DNA of 35,205 bases from Flavobacteriales bacterium (GCA_020200995.1 JAIVHQ010000206.1:1-35205), one strand, 5' to 3'; shown: positions 26,025-35,182, counted from the first letter of the stretch. Numbers and translations are program-made. Notes: generated by a model not told the origin, from the letters alone.

Positions 26025-27971
26025 TTACTTGATGCCATAAAGCACCGCTCTGTCTACCTCCACCTCGTGCTCAGAGCGCAGTTTTTCAACCCATTTGTTT
26101 TCGAGGTAGGTTTGATAGGCAGCTGTGATCAGGCCGCGGGCCTCGTCAAATGCCTTTGGTCGTGGTTCCTGAATTTCCTTGATGTGAATCACCATCATTT
26201 GCCCTTCGCTCTCAAGGGGGCCGTGGTGGCCCACCTCCCAATCTGCCAACTGCAAGGCCGCAGAGGCCTCACGCTCTTTCAGTCCGCTTTCCACCCTGAC
26301 CTTCAGTGCGCTTGACTCATTGAGTGCATCGCGAATCTCGTCCTGGTTCTTGCCTTTCTTCAGCATATTGAGCACTTTATCTGCAGCGGCTTTATCCTCG
26401 ACGGTGTATATATCAAAGGCAGCCCTTTCATCCCACATAAACTCTTCTTTATTCTCAGCATAAAAATCCGCCAAACCAGCACTGTCAGACACCGCGCGCG
26501 ACCACACCTTCTCGTCGGTGAGATCGAACAACAAAATACCGTCGCGGTATTCGCTGAGCAAGGCTTTAAACTCGGGGTGCTTCTCTTCCAGTCGGGAGTT
26601 TTCGTAAGCCATTACGGATTTGCTCACGAAGTTGGCATAATTCTCATCCACAAGTTTGTTGATATTGGTCGGTTTGCGCCCGGGACGCATCGACTCCTTC
26701 AGGTATTTCGCAAAGTCACCTTGGGTGTACTTGCGGCCATCGAGGGTGAAGATGACTTTTGAAGAAGACGCAAGCTTGGAGGGGGGAGTCCACCTTCCGG
26801 AAAAATAAGAAGTGTCGATGTCCTTGTAAAAAGGCTTGAGACGCTTCGTTTTTTCTTTGAAGTTATACTCCTTCTTACGCTTTGCGATAAAGATGTTTTT
26901 TGGAATGTCGGAACGGTTGTCGCGACCGATGCGGCTGCGAAGTTCCTTTTCCATCTCTTCGTAAGATTTGAGCGGAATTTTTTCGATTAGTTTCACAATG
27001 TGAAAACCGTAAGGTGAGGTGAACGGCTTTGTGTAATCACCGGGGTTCTCAAGCGCAAATGCAGCTTCTTCAAATTCGCCCACCATTTTTCCTGTTCCGA
27101 ACTCAGGCAGCTCGCCACCGCGTGCTGCCGAACTTCTATCGTCCGAAAACTTGCGCGCCAACCCGGCAAAATCCTCACCTGCTTCAAGGCGTTCGTAGAC
27201 CTCTTCAATGCGTTTTTGATTGTTGGCCATCACCTCATCCGGATCTCCCGATTCGGTCCGCACCATGATGTGGGCCACCCTGATTTGTCCGCGGGCTTTG
27301 CGCTTGTCAGCAGTTTTGACAATGTGGTAACCGAAGCGTGTGCGCACAGGGCCGCCTATTTCGCCAACAGGGGTATCATACACCAGGCTTTCAAAAGGAT
27401 ACACCATTTGAAGCGATGTGAAGTAACCCAAATCACCACTGTTGCTTGAAGCACTGGGGTCTTCAGAATAGGTTTTTGCAAAGTCACCGAACTTTTCGGG
27501 CTTTTTCATGACCTTCTCCTTTACATCCATGACCTTCTTGTATGCTGCCAGGGTATCGGCAGGAGAAGGGTCGGCGGGAAGTTTGATCAAAATATGAGAT
27601 GCCCTGATTTCAGTACTCAACCTATTGTAAGCTTCACGCACGAGCGAGTCTGAAATGGCTTTATCGACCAGGTATGGCGCTGCGAGCTGCTCTCTGTAGC
27701 CCGCCAGTTCCTTTGTAAATTGAGATGCGGTATCCCGACCCATGGCCTCGGCTTCCATCACCTTGAGCTTAAAGTTGATGAACAACTCTATATATTCATC
27801 GAGATCGGCTTTGGTAATCGCACTATCGCGGTTGTTCTTTTTGTAGATGGTCTCAAATTCGAGTTGCGTGACAGCCTTGTCGTCTATGCGCAGCAGCACG
27901 GGATTGTCGGAAGTTTGAGCAGCAACAGCCAAAACTGCGGTTGAGAAGAGAATGCAAAGCACATTTTTCAT
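26025..27971 (-). CDS. Periplasmic peptidyl-prolyl isomerase with two parvulin domains
   Basis: 648 residues from ATG 27971 (signal peptide MKNVLCILFSTAVLAVAAQ); the longer frame would put eight residues before the signal. After an N-domain (DDKAVTQLEFETIYKKNN) come two parvulin modules: RASHILIKLP to SSNSGDLGYF and FGYHIVKTAD (about 130-230), and VAHIMVRTESGDP to ARGGELPEFG and YGFHIVKLIE (about 235-340). A C-terminal region of 300 residues follows, with SurA-N-like charged helices (GRKYTQGDFAKYLKES). The two tandem domains give the order of PrsA/SurA-type foldases. It is 35 bp after guaB with no evident promoter between. Acts in the periplasm on secreted or outer-membrane proteins (inference from family). 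Confidence 0.92.
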   Translation of the reverse strand: MKNVLCILFSTAVLAVAAQTSDNPVLLRIDDKAVTQLEFETIYKKNNRDSAITKADLDEYIELFINFKLKVMEAEAMGRDTASQFTKELAGYREQLAAPYLVDKAISDSLVREAYNRLSTEIRASHILIKLPADPSPADTLAAYKKVMDVKEKVMKKPEKFGDFAKTYSEDPSASSNSGDLGYFTSLQMVYPFESLVYDTPVGEIGGPVRTRFGYHIVKTADKRKARGQIRVAHIMVRTESGDPDEVMANNQKRIEEVYERLEAGEDFAGLARKFSDDRSSAARGGELPEFGTGKMVGEFEEAAFALENPGDYTKPFTSPYGFHIVKLIEKIPLKSYEEMEKELRSRIGRDNRSDIPKNIFIAKRKKEYNFKEKTKRLKPFYKDIDTSYFSGRWTPPSKLASSSKVIFTLDGRKYTQGDFAKYLKESMRPGRKPTNINKLVDENYANFVSKSVMAYENSRLEEKHPEFKALLSEYRDGILLFDLTDEKVWSRAVSDSAGLADFYAENKEEFMWDERAAFDIYTVEDKAAADKVLNMLKKGKNQDEIRDALNESSALKVRVESGLKEREASAALQLADWEVGHHGPLESEGQMMVIHIKEIQEPRPKAFDEARGLITAAYQTYLENKWVEKLRSEHEVEVDRAVLYGIK

Positions 27972-28006
27972 AATGTAAGATATCCGGGTTGTCAATTGAA
28001 AAAATT

Positions 28007-29479
28007 CTATCGGAGGCTGTAGTTGGGCGCCTCGCGCGTAATGGTAACGTCGTGGGGATGGCTTTCGCGTATGCCGGCATTGGTTATGCGCACAAAATGA
28101 GCTTTGGCCAGGGCCGAAACATCAGCAGCTCCGCAATAACCCATACCGGCGCGCAGCCCACCTATGATTTGATACATCACCTCAGCGAGTGTGCCTTTGT
28201 AAGGTACCCTGCCGGAAATGCCTTCCGGCACCAACTTCAGCATGTCGTCTTGCTCACTTTGAAAATAGCGGTCGCTCGAACCCTTCTGCATGGCCTCTAT
28301 AGAGCCCATTCCGCGGTACGACTTAAATTTTCTTCCTTCGTAAATGATGGTTTCTCCCGGCGATTCGTCGACTCCGGCAAACATCGAGCCCAGCATGACT
28401 GAGCCCGCTCCGGCCGCCAGGGCTTTTACCACATCGCCGGTGTAGCGAATACCGCCATCAGCGATCACGGGGATGTCTGAACCTTCCAGCGCTGCAGCCA
28501 CATCCAGAATGGCCGAAAGTTGAGGGACCCCCACACCTGCCACAATCCGCGTGGTGCAGATGGATCCCGGGCCGATGCCCACTTTAACCGCGTCGGCGCC
28601 TGCGTCTGCCAGGTATCGCGCACCTTCAGCCGTGGCAACATTTCCGACCACCACATCTATTTCGGGAAAATTTCGCTTAACCTCTTTGAGTATTTCCACC
28701 ACACCTCGGGTATGGCCGTGGGCCGTGTCAATTACGATGGCGTCGGTACCTGCCTTCACTAGTGCCCCGGCTCGCTCAAGGGCATCCTTGGTTACGCCGA
28801 GCGCAGCTGCCACGCGCAATCGGCCCATGGCGTCCTTACAGCTGTTGGGGTGCTTTCGCACTTTGATGATGTCGCGGTAAGTGATCAGGCCAATGAGCTT
28901 ACCCGCCTTATCAATCACGGGAAGTTTTTCTATTTTGTATTCCTGAAGGATGGTTTCGGCCTGCGAAAGTGTGGTCCCCGCCTCGGCAGTGACCAGGTTC
29001 TCTGTGGTCATCACTTCGCTTACAGGCTTTACCATGTCTTTTTCAAAACGCAGGTCCCTGTTGGTGACAATTCCCACCAACACGCGGTTCGCATCGATGA
29101 CGGGAATTCCGCCAATGCTGTGCTCTGCCATGATTTGCAGGGCATCACCCACCTTGGCGGACTCATTAAGCGTGATCGGATCCTGAATCATTCCGCTTTC
29201 CGAGCGCTTCACTTTGCGCACCTCTTTGGCTTGCGCAGAAATGCTCATGTTTTTGTGAATTACGCCTATTCCTCCCTGCTGCGCGATGGCTATAGCGAGG
29301 TTGGCATTGGTCACGGTGTCCATTGCCGCCGATACAATAGGCGTGTTCAATGTGACATTTCTCGAAAACCTGGAGCGGATATCCACCGCATTGGGCAGCA
29401 CTTCGGAGTACGCCGGGACGAGTAAAACGTCATCGTATGTAAGGCCTTCTCCGAGTATTTTTGTTGAACTTATCGACAT
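28007..29479 (-). CDS. guaB: Inosine-5'-monophosphate dehydrogenase
   Basis: 490 residues, complete. The enzyme oxidises IMP to XMP with NAD, the committed step of guanine nucleotide synthesis. The opening [13 protein letters not shown], two CBS domains (about 95-205: [40 protein letters not shown]), the loop [11 protein letters not shown] with catalytic Cys308, the phosphate-binding [11 protein letters not shown] and the flap SYRGMGS are visible. An exact -7 element lies 36 bp upstream. It is the first gene of a five-gene run that goes on to parvulin genes and moxR with gaps of 35, 14, -4 and 11 bp. Confidence 0.97.
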   Translation of the reverse strand: MSISSTKILGEGLTYDDVLLVPAYSEVLPNAVDIRSRFSRNVTLNTPIVSAAMDTVTNANLAIAIAQQGGIGVIHKNMSISAQAKEVRKVKRSESGMIQDPITLNESAKVGDALQIMAEHSIGGIPVIDANRVLVGIVTNRDLRFEKDMVKPVSEVMTTENLVTAEAGTTLSQAETILQEYKIEKLPVIDKAGKLIGLITYRDIIKVRKHPNSCKDAMGRLRVAAALGVTKDALERAGALVKAGTDAIVIDTAHGHTRGVVEILKEVKRNFPEIDVVVGNVATAEGARYLADAGADAVKVGIGPGSICTTRIVAGVGVPQLSAILDVAAALEGSDIPVIADGGIRYTGDVVKALAAGAGSVMLGSMFAGVDESPGETIIYEGRKFKSYRGMGSIEAMQKGSSDRYFQSEQDDMLKLVPEGISGRVPYKGTLAEVMYQIIGGLRAGMGYCGAADVSALAKAHFVRITNAGIRESHPHDVTITREAPNYSLR

Positions 29480-29514
29480 GGGGACTTTGATTGATATGGA
29501 TCAATAAATTCGGG

Positions 29515-29522
29515 CAAAAGTA
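29515..29522 (-). promoter_or_regulatory. guaB promoter -7 element (TACTTTTG, minus strand)
   Basis: Exact TAnnTTTG on the minus strand, giving a leader of about 29 bases before the guaB start. It would drive the whole guaB-PPIase-moxR run. No TTG is visible at the usual -33 position. Confidence 0.55.
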
Positions 29523-29539
29523 ATGAATATTTGTGGCCT

Positions 29540-29563
29540 GTGCATGATGATAATATCAGGCAC
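29540..29563. other. 24-bp imperfect inverted repeat between T9SS type B gene and guaB
   Basis: GTGCATGAT and ATCAGGCAC arms pair over nine positions with one mismatch around a 6-base centre. It lies just upstream of the guaB -7 element and downstream of the T9SS protein stop. It may end the upstream transcript, but has no T-run, or bind a regulator. Not decidable from the sequence. Confidence 0.35.
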
Positions 29564-29596
29564 CTTTAATAAGCAAATCGTTTGGATTCCAATAAA

Positions 29597-31648
29597 TCAT
29601 TTTTTGAGCACATAGACCACATCCTGTTCGATAAATGGCTTTCCGCTGCCGTCGCTGTAGGAAATAATGTACCTGTACATATCCGAGCGCACCACATTGC
29701 CCTTATAGGTGCCGTCCCATCCTTCCTGGACATTATCTGATTCGAAAATTCGCTCCCCCCACTTGTTGTAGACCTCCATTCGGAATGTATCGAAGTCAAT
29801 AAAGGCAGCCACGGGCTTAAACACCTGATTATCTGGTTGACCGTTGATCACCATGCCCGATGGAATCCACATCACAGGCGGCTGGGTAGCACACCTTATC
29901 ACAGTCTCGGAAGTCGAGACAACTCCGTAATTGTTGGCCGCCTCTTCGGCAATTATTTTATAGCAAAACTCGCCTTCCTCAAACTGAAATTCCTCGACAT
30001 CATCAGTATACACAAGGGTTTCACCATCAACTTCCGCATAATCTTCAAAAGCTCCTTCGGGCCCGACTTTGCGTTGGATTCGATAGCGTGCCACTCCGTT
30101 TTCCCATTCCTGATATGGAGTCCATGTGAGAAAATTGGCGAATTCGCGGGTCTCTGCAATGGCCGTCATGGTCATATTGCGGCCTGTATTTGATTCCCCG
30201 ATTTCCACCCCGCAACCGTCGAAGGCTTTCCACTTATAGCGGTAAGCTAAATTTCTGGTATCCAAATCCCCATCGACGTATATTATTTTTTCTTCAGCGG
30301 TTTGATCGAAGGTGCCGATCTTCACGAACCCTCCCGTCTGCCTGGCGCGAAACAATTCGTACCGCATCCCTTCGGCAGCGGGATCCTGCAGCAGCGCCAC
30401 CTCCACTGTATTGTTGTCCAAAACAGTGACGTAACTGTTGTATAAAAATCCTGCAACCACAGGATAGTCGGTGATCACACAAGCCTGATTGGAAGTGGAA
30501 TTCCGCTGAGATCCCGCTGAAACGGCTTCCACGAAAAAGCAATATTCCCTGTTGGGCTCCACCTCGGCGAGGTAGAAAGTCTCCTCTCCGCTCAGTACTT
30601 CGATCAAAACAGGTGCTCCGCCATCTATTCCGGCCTTTACCTGATACGCTTCCACTCCTTCGGCCCAGCCTTCATACTCAGTCCAGGACACCATGGCATC
30701 GGTGCCACATTCCGAGTATTCTGCTTCCGCAAACATGGTGGTCGCGGTGCCTGCGAAAGAAGCGTCGTTTCCGCAAAGGTCAAAAGCAATCACCGCCAGC
30801 GTCTTCTCACCGTTTTCGCCGGCCCCCGGGTACACGAATTCAGTCGGCTCGCCTTCCTGTACCACTCCCACATTGAGAAATTGCTGGTTCAGAAGGTCAA
30901 TGTCCTGGATGCGGTACAAATTCAGGTCGGGAGCATCCACCGGGTCCCAGTACACAATGATATCGCCGGTCAGGGGGTCCACTTCGGCAGTTTCAATCAA
31001 CGGCTGCGGCGGCGGAATGATATCCAAAAACTCATCGACGACCCGCTGCGATTGCGTTACACAATCGGCAGAGACAAATTCGACATAATACGTCGCAAGG
31101 GTATCATCACAGATTCCGAAGAGGGTGTCGTTAAATGAAGTGACATTCCCTGGAAGAGTCGCACGCACCTCGAGTGGGGTCTCGGGGATTCCGCGGACAA
31201 CCTCAAAGTTGCCCGCGGGCATGGGGTCGAAAGGCAGTGTCCAGTTCAGATCTGCCACAGACTGGTTGAGCACATTCAAAGACAGGACTATATTGGCGAT
31301 AATTACCGTGTTTTCCGAAGGGGCACCGTTGAGTACCGAACGGATGTAGTACCGGTTCACCTGAAGCGGATCTATTCCGGCGTCGGTAAACGCTGTATTG
31401 CCGGGCGGCCCCTGCACATTGATCGAGACAAATCCGCCTCCGTCGTCCTTGAAAATCTCATAGGTGAGATCGGGGTCTGCAGCAGCGGGGGCATTCCAGG
31501 TGAGGGTAAACTCGTTGTCGTCATTCATGCTTCCGCAAAAATCGAGGGGAACCGGGACTTGAGCGCGCACGAAAAGGGCTGCAAGAACAGCCATTACCGT
31601 CATTGCACCCCGCGCGAAATTCAACGAGCGTCTAAATCCTCTTCTCAT
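29597..31648 (-). CDS. Fibronectin-III-like surface protein with T9SS type B (gliding-motility-associated) C-terminal domain
   Basis: 683 residues from ATG 31648; a TTG eight codons upstream is less likely. N-terminal basic then hydrophobic signal (RRGFRRSLNFARGAMTVMAVLAALFVRAQ). The body is a chain of Fn3-like beta domains of about 90-110 residues (FTLTWNAPAAADPDLTYEIFKD, VNRYYIRSVLNG; ASFAG, VSWTEYEGW; NFLTWTPYQEWENGVARYRIQRK). The final 85 residues (WIPSGMVINGQPDNQVFKP, FRMEVYNKWGERIFES, GWDGTYKGN, YRYIISYSDGSG) are a type B/CHU_C domain for T9SS export. No catalytic motif is visible. It likely works as a surface or secreted structural protein; ligand unknown. Confidence 0.88.
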   Translation of the reverse strand: MRRGFRRSLNFARGAMTVMAVLAALFVRAQVPVPLDFCGSMNDDNEFTLTWNAPAAADPDLTYEIFKDDGGGFVSINVQGPPGNTAFTDAGIDPLQVNRYYIRSVLNGAPSENTVIIANIVLSLNVLNQSVADLNWTLPFDPMPAGNFEVVRGIPETPLEVRATLPGNVTSFNDTLFGICDDTLATYYVEFVSADCVTQSQRVVDEFLDIIPPPQPLIETAEVDPLTGDIIVYWDPVDAPDLNLYRIQDIDLLNQQFLNVGVVQEGEPTEFVYPGAGENGEKTLAVIAFDLCGNDASFAGTATTMFAEAEYSECGTDAMVSWTEYEGWAEGVEAYQVKAGIDGGAPVLIEVLSGEETFYLAEVEPNREYCFFVEAVSAGSQRNSTSNQACVITDYPVVAGFLYNSYVTVLDNNTVEVALLQDPAAEGMRYELFRARQTGGFVKIGTFDQTAEEKIIYVDGDLDTRNLAYRYKWKAFDGCGVEIGESNTGRNMTMTAIAETREFANFLTWTPYQEWENGVARYRIQRKVGPEGAFEDYAEVDGETLVYTDDVEEFQFEEGEFCYKIIAEEAANNYGVVSTSETVIRCATQPPVMWIPSGMVINGQPDNQVFKPVAAFIDFDTFRMEVYNKWGERIFESDNVQEGWDGTYKGNVVRSDMYRYIISYSDGSGKPFIEQDVVYVLKK

Positions 31649-31771
31649 CAACTCTATTGTTGTAAAACGCAAACCTCTTCATCTTATTCTTTGACGCCGG
31701 CTGCACTCAAACGTTGCGCAGTCGGTAAAGGTTAATTTTTACACCCCCATCGGGCTGCCGGTCGCTTTTGG

Positions 31772-31779
31772 CAAAGGTA
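31772..31779 (-). promoter_or_regulatory. -7 element (TACCTTTG, minus strand) upstream of T9SS type B gene
   Basis: Exact TAnnTTTG on the minus strand within the 232-bp space 31649-31880. It would give a long leader of about 117 bases. No other feature or gene is visible in that space. Confidence 0.4.
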
Positions 31780-31880
31780 AGAAGCCTTTGTCCGGGAGGA
31801 TTGGATTTCAGAATCAAATGCACGGATTTAAAGAAGTTTGACAATTTTAACAACATAGATTAGCGAGACGGCCCCTGTTT

Positions 31881-32822
31881 CTATGCCAATGGCCGCATGC
31901 GCAGCCGGGCTTCTTCATATTCGGCGAGCAACCGATCTACAATTGTGGCAACGGGAACCACATCGCCAATCAACCCTGCCACCTGACCTATTTCGAGCTC
32001 ACCTTCGTTGAGGTCACCCTCAAACATGCCCTTCTTTGCGCGGCCCTTGCCGAGCAAGGAGCGCAATTCTTCGGCAGTTGCACCACGGCCGTAGGCAGCC
32101 CGCACCGATTCGTAAAAGCCGTTTTTGAGCAAACGCACGGGCGTCACCTCCTTCAGGGTAAGCAAAGTATCACCCTCGCCGGCAGATGCCACTGCCGATT
32201 TAAAATTCAGGTGCGCCGAACTTTCTGTCGAAGCCACGAACCGCGATCCGATCTGCACACCGTCGGCACCGAGGGCGATGGCTGCGAGCATGGCACCACC
32301 TGTCGCTATCCCGCCCGCAGCTGCAAGCGGCAAATCCACTGCCGCCCGCACTTGTGGCACCAGGCACATGGTGGTGGTCTCCTCACGGCCATTGTGGCCG
32401 CCTGCCTCAAAACCCTCGCAAATGATGCCATCCACACCGGCCGCAGCTGCCTTTTCGGCAAATTTGGCACTGCTCACCACATGGAGCACCGTGATGCCGG
32501 CGTCTTTTAGCCGGGCTGTGTGGGTGCGCGGATTTCCCGCCGAGGTGATCACCACAGGCACCTTGCCCAAAATTATTTCATCAATCTGCCGCTCGATGTC
32601 CGGGTACAAAAGCGGTACGTTGACCCCGAATGGCAGGTCGGTCGCCTCCTTGCACTTTGCAATGTGCTGCCTGAGCACCTCGGGATACATGCTTCCCGAC
32701 CCGATCACCCCGAGAATACCCGCATTCGACGATGCCGACGCCAACTCCCATCCGCTGCACCACACCATGCCCGCCTGTATTACGGGGTACTTGATATTGA
32801 GAAGGTCGGTCAGTGAGTTCAA
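31881..32822 (-). CDS. NMO/FabK-family FMN-dependent flavoenzyme (nitronate monooxygenase or enoyl-ACP reductase II)
   Basis: 313 residues in a single TIM-barrel. Visible are the opening KYPVIQAGMVWCSG, the conserved EAGGHNGREETTTMCLVPQV (His143 is the family catalytic candidate), and the FMN phosphate site AAGGIATGGAMLAAIALGADGVQIGSRFVA. FabK and nitronate monooxygenase share all of these, so sequence alone does not decide between fatty-acid elongation and nitronate oxidation. The C-terminal part (GMFEGDLNEGELEIGQVAGLI) contains the usual segment near the end of the barrel, also shared. It stands alone, divergent from the PorG-like gene. No fatty-acid genes are in the window, which slightly favours the NMO label. 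Confidence 0.88.
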   Translation of the reverse strand: MNSLTDLLNIKYPVIQAGMVWCSGWELASASSNAGILGVIGSGSMYPEVLRQHIAKCKEATDLPFGVNVPLLYPDIERQIDEIILGKVPVVITSAGNPRTHTARLKDAGITVLHVVSSAKFAEKAAAAGVDGIICEGFEAGGHNGREETTTMCLVPQVRAAVDLPLAAAGGIATGGAMLAAIALGADGVQIGSRFVASTESSAHLNFKSAVASAGEGDTLLTLKEVTPVRLLKNGFYESVRAAYGRGATAEELRSLLGKGRAKKGMFEGDLNEGELEIGQVAGLIGDVVPVATIVDRLLAEYEEARLRMRPLA

Positions 32823-32864
32823 TGGAGTAACTTTTTAGTGGCCGTGAAGTAAGTAAACCGACGC

Positions 32865-32889
32865 GGAACAGACAAATAAACCATGTTCC
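32865..32889. promoter_or_regulatory. Inverted repeat GGAACA-N13-TGTTCC between divergent genes
   Basis: Two perfect 6-bp arms lie in the space shared by the flavoenzyme gene and the PorG-like gene, just upstream of the latter's -33 element. This is a plausible operator, but six-base arms can occur by chance. Confidence 0.3.
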
Positions 32890-32897
32890 ATAAAAAG

Positions 32898-32926
32898 TTT
32901 GAATTCTCGTTATCTTTCTATCTTTG
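32898..32926 (+). promoter_or_regulatory. Promoter: TTTG - 17 bp - TATCTTTG
   Basis: TTTG at 32898-32901 and TATCTTTG at 32919-32926 with 17 bp between fit the flavobacterial TTG/TAnnTTTG promoter. Transcription would begin at about 32932, on or next to the ATG at 32932, giving a nearly leaderless message if that start is used. Confidence 0.7.
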
Positions 32927-32931
32927 CCTTT

Positions 32932-33888
32932 ATGCTCAGAATGATTTTCTGCTTAACAGCGGTCGTTTTATTTTCTGTCACCGAGATGTCGGGCCAGTAC
33001 CAGTGGGACTTCGGGGTTGCCGCGGGAGCTTCCAATTACCTGGGCGAAATTGGTGGCTTAGAGGATACACGGCGCGATTTCGTGTACGACATGAAGCTCA
33101 ACCGCACGCAATATGTGATCGGAGCTTTCGCGCGGTACAAGATGAGCCCGCAATTGGCAGCCAACTTCGGAATCAACTACGGCCGCATCCGCGCCAACGA
33201 CAACAATTCGCTCAATCCCGCGCGGGTAGCCAGAAACCTGAGCTTCAGAAACGACATCTTGGAATTCAGCCTTCGCGGCGAGTTCACCCTCTTTTACGAC
33301 AACGACGCCGGAGGTCGCGGATTTTACAATCCTGATTTTCGGGTTTACGGATTTCTCGGTGCAGCCATATTTCACCACAGCCCCAAGGCCCGGTACTACG
33401 GAGAGCTCGAAGAGTTTAACGATGAAATGTTCGAACTGCGCGATCTTCAGACCGAAGGAGTGGAATACGGCAATTGGGAATTTGCCGTCCCCGCAGGGAT
33501 CGGACTCTATTTCACATTCAATAAAGTACACCGCATCGGATGGGAACTCGGCTATCGCTTCACTTTCACCGACTACCTCGATGATGCAAGCACACAGTAC
33601 ATTGCTCATCCCCAAGGAACGGTGGCGCACGGAATGGCAGACCGCACCACTCCCGAAGCGCTGCAGCGCGCCCGGGAACTCGCCCTCTCACAAGGGGTAG
33701 ACGTTCCGAACCGCGGAAGCTTCGAGCCCGGCGAAAAACGAGGCGACCCGACCAACAACGACGGGTACCTCTTTACCCAATTCACATACAGCTACGTGCT
33801 GGTTGGAAAAAGCAATTTCGCGAGGCGAAAATACAGCTACCTCAAAGGGAAAAAGCGAAAGCGACGCAAGACCAGGGCGAAGTTTTAA
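32932..33888 (+). CDS. PorG-like (DUF6089) outer-membrane beta-barrel protein
   Basis: 318 residues from ATG 32932 (ATG 32941 also gives a good signal peptide, MIFCLTAVVLFSVTEMSGQ). The mature start QYQWDFGVAAGASNYLGEIGG and the alternating aromatic strands (FRVYGFLGAAIFHHSPKARY, IGWELGYRFTFTDYLDDAS) are characteristic of the DUF6089 family that includes PorG, an outer-membrane component of T9SS. It ends with a strongly basic tail (KGKKRKRRKTRAKF). Several similar proteins exist per genome, so a T9SS role is suggested but not certain. It has the best promoter in the window. Its stop overlaps the convergent GT2 gene by 4 bp. Confidence 0.8.
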   Translation: MLRMIFCLTAVVLFSVTEMSGQYQWDFGVAAGASNYLGEIGGLEDTRRDFVYDMKLNRTQYVIGAFARYKMSPQLAANFGINYGRIRANDNNSLNPARVARNLSFRNDILEFSLRGEFTLFYDNDAGGRGFYNPDFRVYGFLGAAIFHHSPKARYYGELEEFNDEMFELRDLQTEGVEYGNWEFAVPAGIGLYFTFNKVHRIGWELGYRFTFTDYLDDASTQYIAHPQGTVAHGMADRTTPEALQRARELALSQGVDVPNRGSFEPGEKRGDPTNNDGYLFTQFTYSYVLVGKSNFARRKYSYLKGKKRKRRKTRAKF

Positions 33889-34637
33889 CTCCTGAAAAAC
33901 TGTCCAATCTTTCTCAAAGGCTTAAGCACAAAAGTACCCGGACGGGGCTTGAGTCCGTTGATCAGCCACGCAGCCCTGTCTTCGCGGTTTGACTTTAGCC
34001 GGTTTTTGAGAGATACATTGCTCTGCCCCCCCGTTTTCATCTTTACAATCACCCTGTTCAGATACACTGCCTCGAGCCTGTGCTTGTACAGCATGCGCAG
34101 CATGAGCTCATAATCAGCGCTGGTGCGCAGGTCGGTGTTGAAATTTCCATAGGCCTCATAGGCCTCCCTTTTCAGGAAAAAAGCGGGGTGCGGAGGCATC
34201 CACCCCGCGCGAAATGCACTGCGCTTGTACGGCCCCGAAACCCAGCGGCGCACCACCTTATCGGGGTTGTTGCGGTCTACATAGTCGAGGTCGGCGTAGC
34301 AGGCAGCTGCGGTGGTTGAGGCCTGCAGCGTGCGCACCACATCAGATACAGCACTGCCGTCAGCGTAGGCGTCGTCGCTGTTGAGGATGCCGATCAAATC
34401 GCCCGTGCAAAGGGCCAGGCCCTTGTTCATGGCATCGTAAATGCCGTTGTCGGGTTCTGAAACAATTTTTTCAATGCCGGCTTCGTATTTCCGGGCGATG
34501 TCGAGGGTGGCATCGGTCGAGCCACCGTCGATGAGGATGTGCTCGATGTCGGGATAATCCTGCGCGGCCAGCGACTTCAGGGTGTCTTCGATGGTCTCTT
34601 CGGCATTGTACGCCACCGTGATGATGCTGACTTTCAT
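33885..34637 (-). CDS. Glycosyltransferase family 2 (GT-A fold)
   Basis: 250 residues. The GT-A core is complete: opening MKVSIITVAYNAEETI, nucleotide-binding ILIDGGSTD (33-42), and the metal-binding ILNSDDAYADG (Asp88-Asp89) with the DNGIYDAMNKG motif before it. The order matches WcaA/WcaE-like enzymes. Later PPHPAFFLKREAYEAYG and the basic end fit the same group. It transfers a sugar from a nucleotide donor in the cytoplasm; specificity is unknown. Its ATG overlaps the acetyltransferase stop by 4 bp (ATGA), so the two are co-translated. This is probably part of a second glycan locus that continues beyond the window. Confidence 0.92.
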   Translation of the reverse strand: MKVSIITVAYNAEETIEDTLKSLAAQDYPDIEHILIDGGSTDATLDIARKYEAGIEKIVSEPDNGIYDAMNKGLALCTGDLIGILNSDDAYADGSAVSDVVRTLQASTTAAACYADLDYVDRNNPDKVVRRWVSGPYKRSAFRAGWMPPHPAFFLKREAYEAYGNFNTDLRTSADYELMLRMLYKHRLEAVYLNRVIVKMKTGGQSNVSLKNRLKSNREDRAAWLINGLKPRPGTFVLKPLRKIGQFFRS

Positions 34638-35182
34638 GTGATGTCGCGGGTTTTGACTTTCTCAGCCGGGTGGCCGCGGTATATGCCATAGGCTTCCGCC
34701 CTTCCGGAAAAAACAGATCCCGCCGTAACCACGGCGTGGCTTTCGCAAACGGCGCCCGGCAAGACCAGGGCGCGAGCGCCGATCCACACCCCGTTTTCCA
34801 ACGTGATGGGTGCAGCGGTGAGGTCAAAAGTGGTTCGCCTGTAATCGTGGTTACCCGTGAGGAGCATGGCCTCCTGCGATATGCACACGTGGCTGCCGAT
34901 GGTAACCTGCGCCAGGTTGTCGATCCACGCACCCTCGCCGATCCACACGTGGTCGCCGATTTCTAAAAACCAGGGGTACTTGATGCGCACCGAGGGCTTG
35001 ATGACGAGCCCCTTTCCCACCCGCGCTCCAAAGAGGCGGAGGATGCCAGCCTTGATCGAAGAGAAAGGAAAAAGATAAGATTGAAAAAACACCCAACTGA
35101 AGAAGTACCACAGCGCGCGCCTCGCCAACGATCCCGGGCGGTAATCGTCGTTTCGAAAAGAAGAAAGATCCACGTGCTTCAT
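34634..35182 (-). CDS. WcaF-like hexapeptide-repeat acetyltransferase
   Basis: 182 residues, the usual size. After an N-terminal segment with LARRALWYFFSWVFFQSYLFPFSSIK, hexapeptide repeats (left-handed beta-helix) occupy about 60-170: FLEIGDHVWIGEGAWI, VTIGSHVCISQEAML, NGVWIGARALVLPGAVCESHAVVTAGSVF. TGNHDYRR resembles the active-site loop of WcaF-type enzymes (colanic acid biosynthesis acetyltransferase). It should O-acetylate a glycan or lipid-linked sugar using acetyl-CoA. The start is 23 bp from the window end, so the promoter and any upstream partner cannot be seen. Paired with the downstream GT2 gene. Confidence 0.9.
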   Translation of the reverse strand: MKHVDLSSFRNDDYRPGSLARRALWYFFSWVFFQSYLFPFSSIKAGILRLFGARVGKGLVIKPSVRIKYPWFLEIGDHVWIGEGAWIDNLAQVTIGSHVCISQEAMLLTGNHDYRRTTFDLTAAPITLENGVWIGARALVLPGAVCESHAVVTAGSVFSGRAEAYGIYRGHPAEKVKTRDIT

